Part shown: positions 46,178-54,598 of the stretch, piece after piece | Numbering within the stretch: position 1 is the first letter of the stretch | Layout of the letters: the number at the start of each line of letters is the position of its first letter | Origin: Granulicella sp. | GTDB taxonomy: Bacteria; Acidobacteriota; Terriglobia; Terriglobales; Acidobacteriaceae | Direction of reading: 5' to 3' | DNA: 64,000 bases | Assembly (NCBI GenBank): GCA_025408425.1 | Contig: JANXYX010000036.1 | Location: forward strand, 1-64,000 | Notes under the pieces: generated by a model | What the model was told of the DNA's origin: nothing | Databases searched by the model: none | The model's input: only the letters and a program-made list of their open reading frames with translations | Position numbers and translations under genes: made by a program

Positions 46178-47440
46178 ATTAGCACCACATCCAACCCGCG
46201 TATCTTTCTTTCTGCCGGCGAGGCCAGCGGAGACCACTACGGCGCTCAGCTAATCGCCGAACTGCATCGCCGCCTCCCGCAATCGAGCTTCTTCGGCCTT
46301 GGCGGCAGCGAGATGGCTGAGGCTGGCCTTGACCGTGTCGTGCGGGCCGAGGATGTGGCGGTCATGGGGATCACCGAGGTGATTCGCCACATGCCGCATA
46401 TCTATGGCGAGTACCGTCGGCTGGTCGCATCCATCAAGAAGCGTCGGCCTGATGTCGCAATTCTTATCGACTTTCCAGATGTGAACTTGCGGCTGGCTCG
46501 TGAACTGAAGAAGCTTAGCATCCCCGTGGTTTACTTCGTCAGCCCTCAGTTGTGGGCGTGGAAGCGTCGGCGTCTGCACTGGGTGCAAGAGCGGGTCGAT
46601 CGGATGATGGTGATCTTTCCGTTTGAAGAGACGTTTTATCGTGCGCGCGGGGTAGATGCGGAGTTTGTTGGACATCCGCTGGCCGAGCTTCCTCTTCCGA
46701 CAGGTTCGAGGGAAGACTACGCCGCTCGGTATGGACTGGATGCGGCTAAGCTGTGGATTGCGCTGCTGCCAGGTAGCCGTTCCAAAGAGATCAAATTGAA
46801 TCTTCCTCAAATGCTGGAGGCTGCGGATAGTCTTAGTCTTCGCAGCGACTACGAATTTCTGCTGCCGGTAGCCTCTACCGTCACGCTCAAAAGCATTGAG
46901 AAGCAGATGAGGTTCTGGACCGATCCAATCGATCGCAACTCGCCTTCACCCCGAGCCAACATCCACCTTGTAGACAACGCACGAGAGGCGCTGCACCACG
47001 CCCGTGCGAGCATCGTGGCCAGCGGCACGGCTACGGTTCAAGCGGCCCTTATTGGCAATCCATTTGTCGTTGTCTACCGTGTCTCGGATATGACCTTTCG
47101 CGTGGCGAAGTATCTGGTTCGGTATCCGGCAGAGATTCCGGCCCCGGTGGACGAATCCGGCAACCTGCCCATCGGGATGGTGAATCTTATCGCCGGGAGA
47201 CGGATCGTTCCAGAACTGATACAGGGTCGGTTCACCGCCGCCAATCTGGTCGATGCGCTGACCCCTCTACTGGCAGATGGACCAGATCGTAAGCGGATGA
47301 TGACGGAACTGGCTGAGGTAAGGCAAAAGCTGGAGCCGAATCATGGGTCAAATTCAATCAAACGGGTTTGTGATGCCGTCGAACACCTGCTGGAGCACCA
47401 AGCTTCTGGCATTGGCCGAATCGCGTCGAGGAGCGTCTAA
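46178..47440 (+). CDS. lpxB: Lipid-A-disaccharide synthase LpxB, unusual start
   Basis: Peripheral inner-membrane glycosyltransferase that joins UDP-2,3-diacylglucosamine and lipid X. The conserved N-terminus RIFLSAGEASGDHYGAQLIAEL begins at about 46199 and the protein then runs on through GLGGSEMAEAGL, VAVMGITEVIRHMP, IDFPDVNLRLARELKKLSIPVVYFVSPQLWAWK and the nucleotide site LLPGSRSKEIKLNLP. The frame is open back to 46109 but holds no ATG, GTG or TTG before 46313, which is far inside the conserved region. ATT at 46178 is the best-placed non-standard start. The ATG at 46143 is out of frame. Confidence 0.88.
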   Translation: MSTTSNPRIFLSAGEASGDHYGAQLIAELHRRLPQSSFFGLGGSEMAEAGLDRVVRAEDVAVMGITEVIRHMPHIYGEYRRLVASIKKRRPDVAILIDFPDVNLRLARELKKLSIPVVYFVSPQLWAWKRRRLHWVQERVDRMMVIFPFEETFYRARGVDAEFVGHPLAELPLPTGSREDYAARYGLDAAKLWIALLPGSRSKEIKLNLPQMLEAADSLSLRSDYEFLLPVASTVTLKSIEKQMRFWTDPIDRNSPSPRANIHLVDNAREALHHARASIVASGTATVQAALIGNPFVVVYRVSDMTFRVAKYLVRYPAEIPAPVDESGNLPIGMVNLIAGRRIVPELIQGRFTAANLVDALTPLLADGPDRKRMMTELAEVRQKLEPNHGSNSIKRVCDAVEHLLEHQASGIGRIASRSV

Positions 47441-47441
47441 T

Positions 47442-49472
47442 ATGCTGACGGCTGTACCATTTATCTTTTTGAGGATCTTTGCGAGCATGCGTTCTCTTTC
47501 CCTGATTCTCCGCGCTCCGGTCGCGACCCTGTTTACCGTTTGCCTACTTGTGGCCCCAGCCCTGGGAGCACCTGCACGACCGCAGTTGCAGATCACTGGC
47601 TATGTGATCAATGCCGACCTTGATCCAGCTGTAAACCGATTGACGGCGACCGCTGCCGTGACCTTTACGGCGCTGGACGACCTGACCTCCGCGACATTCG
47701 AGCTGAATAATGGCCTGCAGATTTCAAAGCTGACCGATGCAAGTAACAAGCCCTTGCAGTCAGACCGGCTAAGCAACAACTCGACCGTACGGGTGACGTT
47801 GCCAGCAACCCTGCCGAAAGGGACCTCGACGACCTTCACCTTCGAGTACGCAGGAGCCCTGACTGGAGCGGATACCAGTCCGGTGGAAGGAATCAAGCTT
47901 GCCGCCGTCGCGGATCCCATCAGCATCCTGCTCTATGCAGGGCGCTGGTTTCCGATGACAGGCCTCTTCACGAACCGCTTCACTGCAGAGATGCATATCC
48001 GTGTGCCGTCCGCGGATCGGGTAGTGGGCAGTGGCGCTGTTGGCCAGAAGAGCCTGCCGGGCAACCGAACGGAGTACAGCTTCAGTTGGACCAAGCCTGG
48101 GTTCCCAGGCACTATCGTTGCCGGACAATTTCTGGAACCGATCACCGCTCCGGGGATCAACAACATACGCGTCTATGTGACAGAAGCGCACAAGCCCGCC
48201 GCCATCGAGTTTGCCCAGACCGCCGCCAAAGAGTTTGAGTTTATGACCACGACCTTTGGGCAGCCGGAGTCGACCAGAATCAATATTGTTGAACTACCGG
48301 ACGACTCTGTCTCGGCGGCATGGGGACCAGAGATTGCTGCGATTGGCGGGAGGCGGATATCTGACCACAACAGCCAGCGGCTACTGGCGAACACGCTGGC
48401 TCACCAGTGGTGGGGTAGCGAAGTCTCTCCGGCAACACTGAACGACGCCTGGATCACCAATGGCATGTCCCGCTATGCGGAGCTGATGTATCTGGAAGAC
48501 TCATCCGGCAAGACGGCCTTTCAGAGTGCGGTCACGGACGTCTCCGCTGGCGCCCTGGCGTACGACACAGAGCCCCTGACGACGATCGGACGGCTCGACC
48601 CTTTCTCACCACAGTTCCAGTCCATGACACTGGAAAAGGGGGCCATGGTCTTCCACATGCTCCGTTGGGAGATGGGCGACGAGGTTTTTCAGAAATTTCT
48701 GCGTGGGCTTCTCTCGCAATACACGGATAAATCCATCCGTAGCTCCAACGTCGAGACCGTAGCTGAGGCGCAATCGCAGTTGCAGCTTGCGCCCTTCTTC
48801 GCACAATGGCTCGACGGAACTGGAGCCCCTGCCTTCACGAATAAGTACACGGTCTTTCGTCTCGGGAACAACAAGGGCTTCCGCACGATCGGATCTATTA
48901 GCCAGGACCTTGACCTCTTCCGTATGCCGGTTGAACTTCGTATCGAGACCGACGGCAAGACCGAGAGCCGTCGTGTTGACGTGAGCGGAACAGACTCTCA
49001 ATTTTCAGTCGAAACCTTTGGCAGACCTCGCCGTATCAGCATCGATCCGCAGAACTGGCTGCTGAAGAGCACCCCCGATCTGGCAGTGCGCGTTGCCGTG
49101 CTGCGCGGACAGCAGCAGGTGGCGCAGGGTGACCTGACGGCCGCGCTGATTGAATACCAGAAGGCGCTGGACTCCAACAAGAACAGCTCGCTGGCCTCGT
49201 ACCGGATCGGTGAAATCTTCTTCATGCAGCGGAACTACCAGTCAGCAGCCAACGCATTTCGCGATGCGCTGCGCGGCGATGGCGACCCTAAGTGGGTCGA
49301 GGTCTGGAGTCATATCGAGCTGGGCCGAATCTTCGACGTGACCGGTCAGCGGGACCGCGCAGTGAACGAATACCGATTGGCAGTGCAGACCAACGACAAT
49401 ACTCAGGGCGCGGTGAACGAAGCGCGAGCGTTGATGCAGAATCCGTATAAACGCGAGCGGACGGATAATTAG
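47442..49472 (+). CDS. M1-aminopeptidase-like protein with degenerate active site and TPR tail
   Basis: A secreted protein of about 676 residues. The N-terminal signal-like region ends near APALGAP. Residues about 55-460 follow the M1 fold (LNNGLQISKL, FTFEYAGAL, YAGRWFPMTGLF). The zinc block HExxHx18E reads N317-T318-L-A-H321 and N340, so only one of the two His and neither Glu is left, and the GAMEN motif is absent. A C-terminal TPR-like section (LIEYQKALDSNKNSSLASYRIGEI and YQSAANAFRDAL) follows. It is probably a binding or scaffold protein. ATG at 47442 is chosen over 47487 because GAGGAG lies 8 bases before it. Confidence 0.8.
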   Translation: MLTAVPFIFLRIFASMRSLSLILRAPVATLFTVCLLVAPALGAPARPQLQITGYVINADLDPAVNRLTATAAVTFTALDDLTSATFELNNGLQISKLTDASNKPLQSDRLSNNSTVRVTLPATLPKGTSTTFTFEYAGALTGADTSPVEGIKLAAVADPISILLYAGRWFPMTGLFTNRFTAEMHIRVPSADRVVGSGAVGQKSLPGNRTEYSFSWTKPGFPGTIVAGQFLEPITAPGINNIRVYVTEAHKPAAIEFAQTAAKEFEFMTTTFGQPESTRINIVELPDDSVSAAWGPEIAAIGGRRISDHNSQRLLANTLAHQWWGSEVSPATLNDAWITNGMSRYAELMYLEDSSGKTAFQSAVTDVSAGALAYDTEPLTTIGRLDPFSPQFQSMTLEKGAMVFHMLRWEMGDEVFQKFLRGLLSQYTDKSIRSSNVETVAEAQSQLQLAPFFAQWLDGTGAPAFTNKYTVFRLGNNKGFRTIGSISQDLDLFRMPVELRIETDGKTESRRVDVSGTDSQFSVETFGRPRRISIDPQNWLLKSTPDLAVRVAVLRGQQQVAQGDLTAALIEYQKALDSNKNSSLASYRIGEIFFMQRNYQSAANAFRDALRGDGDPKWVEVWSHIELGRIFDVTGQRDRAVNEYRLAVQTNDNTQGAVNEARALMQNPYKRERTDN

Positions 49473-49489
49473 CACGACCGTCGGCGCGG

Positions 49490-50728
49490 CTACTCGTAGC
49501 GCAACGCTTCGATGGGATCAAGATTAGCTGCTTGTATGGCTGGGATCATGCCACTGATGGTGCCGACCAGCACCAGGATCGCCGTGGCGACGATGACCGT
49601 GTTGGTTGAGATCAGCAGGTGGATGTCGGCTGCATCTGCGTTGCTGGCCAGCGCGCTGTAGAAGGTGATGCTGCCAACCGCTTTGCTGACTCCGTAAGCC
49701 AGGGCAATGCCGGCGATGCCTCCAACTCCGGTGATGACCATAGCCTCCGCCAGAAACTGCATGAGGATGTGGCGCTTGCGTGCACCGAGCGCTTTCTCGA
49801 CACCAATCTCCCGCGTTCGTTGCTGGACACTGACCAGCATGATGTTCATCAGACCGATACCGGCAATGCCCAGGGTGAGCGCGCCAATAAAGAGCAGCAG
49901 CACCTGCAGACCGAGCGAGACGATACGGAACTGCGATAGTTGCTGCATGATGTCGGCGACGTAGATTGCATTGTGATCGGAAGGCCGAAACGCGTGCGCT
50001 GCGCCGAGGCTATTCCTCAACGCGTGCTGCACCGTGGCATGGTCTCCGTTGTAGCTCATCCAGATGCCATCGAGATACTTGGTGTCTTTCAGGTCGCCCA
50101 TGGTGGTGAGTGGGACATAGATGATGCGGTTGAGATTGTTGTCCCCTTCCTGCATCTTCGCCTTTAGCACGCCGACAACTTCGAAACTGACTCCATTGAG
50201 TCGGATCGTCTGTCCTAGCGGAAAGGCGCCGGAGTACAGCTTGGCCTTCGCCTCCGAGCCTATAACCGCAACATGATTGCGCTGCTGCATATCGGCTGCA
50301 GTAATAAAGCGGCCCTGGACGACGTCCATATTCTGGATCGACTGAAGTTCAGCTGTGATCCCTTGTACTTCCCATGTGTAGGTATGCAGATCGTTTTGAA
50401 CGGGTACTTCCTTGCTGACGAAGGGCGACACATGGATGATGCCCGGAATCGTCTCTTGAATCCGCTCCACGTCGTCCATCTGGAAGCGCACCTGCACACC
50501 GGCTTTGGAGCCTCCTGCCTGCTCACTGGTGCGTCCGGGGAAGACGCCGATCATGTTGGTGCCAAACTGAGCAAAGATGGTCTCAAAGGCGCGTCCGAAG
50601 CCGGCGCCATAGGCGAGCAGAAGCACCACGGTCGCAATCCCCCACGCCATGCCGAGCACGGTGATGGCTGTCCGCCGACCATTGTGCCGCATCGCTTCAA
50701 TAGCCTGTCCAAAGATGTCGCTCAGCAC
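49490..50728 (-). CDS. FtsX/MacB-like ABC permease
   Basis: A 412-residue permease of the MacB class with four helices. One is near the N-terminus (TAITVLGMAWGIATVVLLLAYGAG), and three follow a large periplasmic domain of about 200 residues, near the C-terminus (LLLFIGALTLGIAGIGLMNIMLVSV; ITGVGGIAGIALAYGVSKAV; VIVATAILVLVGTISGMIPA). The ALGARKRHILMQFLAEAM loop is the MacB coupling helix. Its gene lies 4 bases after another permease of the same class. No ATPase or membrane-fusion subunit is adjacent, so the partner is elsewhere. Confidence 0.85.
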   Translation of the reverse strand: MLSDIFGQAIEAMRHNGRRTAITVLGMAWGIATVVLLLAYGAGFGRAFETIFAQFGTNMIGVFPGRTSEQAGGSKAGVQVRFQMDDVERIQETIPGIIHVSPFVSKEVPVQNDLHTYTWEVQGITAELQSIQNMDVVQGRFITAADMQQRNHVAVIGSEAKAKLYSGAFPLGQTIRLNGVSFEVVGVLKAKMQEGDNNLNRIIYVPLTTMGDLKDTKYLDGIWMSYNGDHATVQHALRNSLGAAHAFRPSDHNAIYVADIMQQLSQFRIVSLGLQVLLLFIGALTLGIAGIGLMNIMLVSVQQRTREIGVEKALGARKRHILMQFLAEAMVITGVGGIAGIALAYGVSKAVGSITFYSALASNADAADIHLLISTNTVIVATAILVLVGTISGMIPAIQAANLDPIEALRYE

Positions 50729-50732
50729 CGCC

Positions 50733-51989
50733 CTACTCCTTTCGCAACGCTTCTACCGGCTGCAGCATAGCGGCACGGTGAGCTGGATAGATGCCTGCGA
50801 CGATACCGCAGAGTGTGAGCGTACCCAATGCCATTGCGGCAGACCAGGGCACCAACGTTGGTGGATCGAAGCCCATGTCGTTATTCCCCATCGTCTTGCC
50901 CATCACGAGCATGAGCACACCGGCTCCGATAATGCCGATGACTCCACTGATACCCGTAAGCATCAGGCCTTCCAGAAAGAACTGCGTCATGATGCTGCGA
51001 TTGGTCGCTCCGAGAGCCTTACGCAAGCCGATCTCCTTGGTTCGCTCAGTGACAGTCACCAGCATGATGTTGATGATGCCGACCGCACCCAGCGCCAAAG
51101 TCACAATTCCTACGCCACCGAGAAAGACGTCCATCGCCGTAAAGATTATGCCAACAGTGCGGCTGGACTTGATGGTGTCCCACTCTTCAAAGGCCTCCGT
51201 GAGGCTTGGGTCGAAGCCATGTCGCTTGCCGACAATGCGATGCACCTCAGCCTTCGCTGTTTCGTTAATATCCTCGGTCAGCGGTTGATACTGGATCGAC
51301 GAGATGGCATCGCGCGGGATATTTTCGCCTTTGATAGCGAACAACTGCATCATGGTGGACAGAGGAATATATATCTTCTGGTTGTCGTTGCTGTCGTTGC
51401 CACGGCCAATGCGTGTCGCCACGCCAATCACCTGAAAGCGATATCCGTTGAGGGTGATGAAGGCCCCTAGTGAAGGCCTGCCGGGGAATAACAGATCATT
51501 ATTCTTCTGCCCAAGGACAACAACCTGACGAGCCTGTGCAAGGTCATCGGCATCGAGAAACCGGCCCTGGGCGATAGGAAGGTGGCGAATCTCCGGGAAG
51601 TTCACCTCGACGCCCATCACGGGGCCACCGGCGCTGGAGAACTCACTGACCTCTTTGAGGTCTCCGCGATTGATCAGTGCGGTCGCGTTGCGAACGTGGG
51701 GAGCCTGCTGTCGTACCGCATCGGCGTCACCCAGGGTCAGCTTGTACGGCTGCATGCCGGTGTGTTGATTTGGCAGTGCGGGAACCGTTCCGCCGAAGAG
51801 CATGATGACGTCGGTCCCAAGCTCAGAGAGTCCCCTGCGCTGACCAGAACGGAAACCTTCTCCCAGGCCGATCAGCAACAGCAACGATGCCACGCCCCAG
51901 GCAATACCAAACATGGTGAGAAAAGACCGAAGCTTGTTCGCACTAATGGATTGGAAGACCTGGCTGAAGATGTCGATGAGGACTCGCAT
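50733..51989 (-). CDS. FtsX/MacB-like ABC permease
   Basis: A 418-residue permease of the same layout as its downstream neighbour: an N-terminal helix (SFLTMFGIAWGVASLLLLIGLGEG), a large periplasmic MacB_PCD-type domain (LTLGDADAVRQQAPHVRNATALI) and three C-terminal helices including the coupling loop KEIGLRKALGATNRSIMTQFFLEGLML. The two genes are separated by four bases and were probably duplicated, though their sequences differ. Both are likely to work with an unlinked MacB-type ATPase. Confidence 0.85.
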   Translation of the reverse strand: MRVLIDIFSQVFQSISANKLRSFLTMFGIAWGVASLLLLIGLGEGFRSGQRRGLSELGTDVIMLFGGTVPALPNQHTGMQPYKLTLGDADAVRQQAPHVRNATALINRGDLKEVSEFSSAGGPVMGVEVNFPEIRHLPIAQGRFLDADDLAQARQVVVLGQKNNDLLFPGRPSLGAFITLNGYRFQVIGVATRIGRGNDSNDNQKIYIPLSTMMQLFAIKGENIPRDAISSIQYQPLTEDINETAKAEVHRIVGKRHGFDPSLTEAFEEWDTIKSSRTVGIIFTAMDVFLGGVGIVTLALGAVGIINIMLVTVTERTKEIGLRKALGATNRSIMTQFFLEGLMLTGISGVIGIIGAGVLMLVMGKTMGNNDMGFDPPTLVPWSAAMALGTLTLCGIVAGIYPAHRAAMLQPVEALRKE

Positions 51990-52049
51990 GGTGGACTCTG
52001 GACCTCTCCCCTACATCGTTACGCAGGCAGCAGCTCAACGGTTCCGTGC

Positions 52050-52682
52050 TCAGGATGTTTCGTTGAACGAAGTACCTGCAAGGATAAGATTCTTCATCAG
52101 GACGGGAACATCCGGATCGTTCTCCGTTTGCACCGTAAGACCGAGCCTCTGGAAGAAATGCTTCGTTATCGCGAGAATTTTCTGATCGGTTGTTTCCGGA
52201 TGCAGCAGCCGAAGCACTTGGCCGGCATCGGAATCCGCGGGAGCGAGACTACCCCGGACAGCAAAGCAGCGTTCCGGACGGTAGACGCAGGATGCAAGGT
52301 CCGTGATGCTCTGGGCATTGCTTGGGGTACAGAGGATTGTCCTTGGAGGAGCCATGCGATCGATCATGCTGAAGATTTCCAGCTTTGATTCGAGTTCATC
52401 CGGAACAAAGTCAAACGCAATATCCGCCTGACGAACAGCGTCCTCCACGGTCAGCGCGATGCTGAGGCTACCTGGACCAGCACGGCCGGACATGTCAGCG
52501 AAGTCGGCCTCGGCTTTGCGAAGATTTGCGGGCATCACATCTTCGAGGACGACGTGGAAGCCGGCGCAGGCGCAGGCCAAGGCAAAACTCCTACCGGCCA
52601 CCCCAGCCCCGATCACCGCGACGGTTCGAATGACGAACGCATCCTGAATCGGGGCTGGCTGGCCTGCTGCGGAGTGGATCAC
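52050..52682 (-). CDS. NAD-binding half of a 3-hydroxyacyl-CoA dehydrogenase-like protein
   Basis: A 210-residue Rossmann protein. The NAD fingerprint is VAVIGAGVAGRSFALACACAGFHVVLED (GxGxxG with an acidic residue at the end of strand 2). Then come AVRQADIAFDFVPDELESKLEIFSMIDRMAPPRTILCTPSNAQSITDLASCVYRPERCFAV, the catalytic-region pattern of 3HCDH N domains. The helical C-terminal domain that completes normal enzymes is missing, and the sequence ends LILAGTSFNETS. The start is a GTG overlapping the stop of the preceding 61-residue gene (GTGA). The substrate is unknown. Confidence 0.7.
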   Translation of the reverse strand: MIHSAAGQPAPIQDAFVIRTVAVIGAGVAGRSFALACACAGFHVVLEDVMPANLRKAEADFADMSGRAGPGSLSIALTVEDAVRQADIAFDFVPDELESKLEIFSMIDRMAPPRTILCTPSNAQSITDLASCVYRPERCFAVRGSLAPADSDAGQVLRLLHPETTDQKILAITKHFFQRLGLTVQTENDPDVPVLMKNLILAGTSFNETS

Positions 52683-52864
52683 TTTACGCTCGTAACAGCG
52701 GTGATCACTGATTCGTAGCTGGGCTCGGATAGCTTGATGTGGTCTGCAACACGCTTCCGCTCCTCTTCCGTCAGCGACGGCAGAACAGCCAGTATGCGGC
52801 GAAGAGTTACTGAGATATCGTCAACGTAATTCATGGTGCGGATGGCTTCGCCAGAGAGAGGCAT
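52679..52864 (-). CDS. Small hypothetical protein coupled to the 3HCDH-like gene
   Basis: A 61-residue acidic-helical peptide (MPLSGEAIRTMNYVDDISVTLRRILAVLPSLTEEERKRVADHIKLSEPSYESVITAVTSVK). It overlaps the next gene by 4 bases, so it is almost certainly translated with it. No family is recognised. Its size and the amphipathic pattern in residues 18-45 suggest a small partner or regulator. Confidence 0.5.
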   Translation of the reverse strand: MPLSGEAIRTMNYVDDISVTLRRILAVLPSLTEEERKRVADHIKLSEPSYESVITAVTSVK

Positions 52865-52900
52865 ACGTGCTCCTAAAGATTAATTGTGCTGACACTAAGT

Positions 52901-54475
52901 CTAAACGCTGGAGCCCGGCTGTGCAGCGTTGCCTCCACCCTCAGGCAATTTCGGGGGAACGTAGCCGTCGCGGTCCGACATCTCCATCAACGCGGCGAGT
53001 TGGGCGGCGAAATCCGGGTGCAACGCGTTGGGATGATAGCGCCAGGTCCAGTTTCCTTCGCCTGCCGATGGTACGTTCATGCGCGCTTCGCTGCCGAGGT
53101 GAAGCACATCCTGTAGCGGGAAGATGCAGAGGTTCGCCACCGACCGTGCTGCAGCGCGGATCATAGCCCACACGATGTCGTCATCGTGCGAGACGGTCTG
53201 CAGATATGTTTGGACGTTCCTCCGCTCCGCCTCGGTTGCATCATCGCGCCACCAGCCGAGCGTGGTGTTGTTGTCGTGCGTGCCGGTGTAGGTCACGGTA
53301 TTGGGCACATAGCGATGCGGCAGGTAAAGGTGACTGCCACGGTCGGAAAATCCGAACTGAAGAATCCTCATACCTGGCATACCGAAGTACTCCCTTAGAT
53401 CATCCACCTCGGGCGTGATGAGGCCGAGATCCTCTGCGATAAAGGGCAGGTCGCCAAAGACATCCTTCAATCTCTGGAACAAGTCCTGCCCGGGAGCCTT
53501 CACCCATTGACCATTGACCGCTGTCTCCTCCTCGGCGGCGATAGACCAGTAGGCCTCGAAGCCGCGGAAGTGATCCAGCCGCACGCTATCGTAGAGCGCC
53601 AGGGAGCGACGGATGCGCGCCACCCACCAATCAAAGCCACGCTCTTTCAAAACGCCCCACTTGTACAGTGGATTGCCCCAACGCTGGCCGGTGGAGGAAA
53701 AATAGTCGGGAGGCACTCCTGAGACCCGTATAGGTCTCCGCTCTTCATCCAGCTCAAATATCTCGGGGTTGGTCCAGACGTCAGCGCTATCGTAGTTCAC
53801 AAAGATAGCCACATCTCCCAGTATGCGGATATCGCGCTCTGCACAATATGCACGCAGCGAGCTCCATTGCTCACTGAAAAAGAACTGTATTACCTGCTCC
53901 AAGGCGAGCTCGTGTCCGTGGTCATGGAGTGCCGCCGTTAGTGCGTCTTCCTTGCGCAGGGCCAGGTCAGCAGGCCAATCGATCCAGCTGACGTAGCCGA
54001 ACCTGCGGCGCAACACATTGAACATAGCGTAGTCCGGCAGCCACGAGATGTTGTCGTTGCAAAACTTCTGAAAACGGCCACGCTCTTCATTGGAAGCTCG
54101 GGCCAGGAAGTTTCCTGCCGCCTCTTCGATGAGTGGTAGCTTCAGACGCATGGCTTCGCCAAAGTCTGCGGGGCCATTGTGGCTGGGCAGGCCACCGATT
54201 CGATCCCATGCGATCCAGTTATCGTGGGCAAGCCGCTCAATGCTGATCAGCAAAGGATTGCCTGCGAAAGCCGATAATGCGGAGTAGGGAGAACTACCGT
54301 AGCCGGTTGGGCTCAAAGGCAGAACTTGCCATAGTCGCTGCTTTGCCGCGGCCAGAAAGTCAACGAATCCGTAGGCTGCCGGACCAAAATCACCGACACC
54401 TCCATACGATGGCAACGACGTTACATGCAGTAGTACCCCCGACAGACGTTCTCGCCCCGTCAATTCCGCGCTCAT
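52901..54475 (-). CDS. malQ: 4-alpha-glucanotransferase (amylomaltase) MalQ
   Basis: A GH77 enzyme of 524 residues that moves glucan chains between maltodextrins. Family blocks are LLHVTSLPSYGGVGDFG, WQVLPLSPTGYGSSPYSALSAFAGNPLLIS, SVRLDHFRGFEAYWSI (nucleophile Asp), FIAEDLGLITPEV (acid/base Glu) and TYTGTHDNNTTLGWW (third acid). There is no signal, so it is cytoplasmic. It lies first in a minus-strand run with the 61-residue, 3HCDH-like and permease genes, with a gap of 36 bases to the next gene. Confidence 0.95.
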   Translation of the reverse strand: MSAELTGRERLSGVLLHVTSLPSYGGVGDFGPAAYGFVDFLAAAKQRLWQVLPLSPTGYGSSPYSALSAFAGNPLLISIERLAHDNWIAWDRIGGLPSHNGPADFGEAMRLKLPLIEEAAGNFLARASNEERGRFQKFCNDNISWLPDYAMFNVLRRRFGYVSWIDWPADLALRKEDALTAALHDHGHELALEQVIQFFFSEQWSSLRAYCAERDIRILGDVAIFVNYDSADVWTNPEIFELDEERRPIRVSGVPPDYFSSTGQRWGNPLYKWGVLKERGFDWWVARIRRSLALYDSVRLDHFRGFEAYWSIAAEEETAVNGQWVKAPGQDLFQRLKDVFGDLPFIAEDLGLITPEVDDLREYFGMPGMRILQFGFSDRGSHLYLPHRYVPNTVTYTGTHDNNTTLGWWRDDATEAERRNVQTYLQTVSHDDDIVWAMIRAAARSVANLCIFPLQDVLHLGSEARMNVPSAGEGNWTWRYHPNALHPDFAAQLAALMEMSDRDGYVPPKLPEGGGNAAQPGSSV

Positions 54476-54541
54476 GCTAACCCTCGTTCCTTCTTGAAAC
54501 CTCTGATGCCGAAATCATACGCGGTCGTCTACAAAGAGGAA

Positions 54542-54598
54542 GGGCCTGTCTCTCGCCAGACGGCTAAGAAACAGGCCCTGTCTTCAGTTAGTTAAGAC
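54542..54598 (-). terminator. Compound hairpin downstream of the PpiD-like gene
   Basis: GGGCCTGT (54542-54549) pairs with ACAGGCCC (54571-54578), with an inner GCC-AGAC-GGC hairpin. A short GTCTT/AAGAC stem follows near 54580-54598. Only a weak T-rich tail exists on the minus strand. It probably marks the end of the ppiD transcript. Confidence 0.55.

Noticed and set aside
47343..47442. Upstream start of the M1-like protein at 47343
   Set aside because: It would overlap lpxB by 98 bases and adds codons without signal-peptide character. The ATG at 47442 has the ribosome site.
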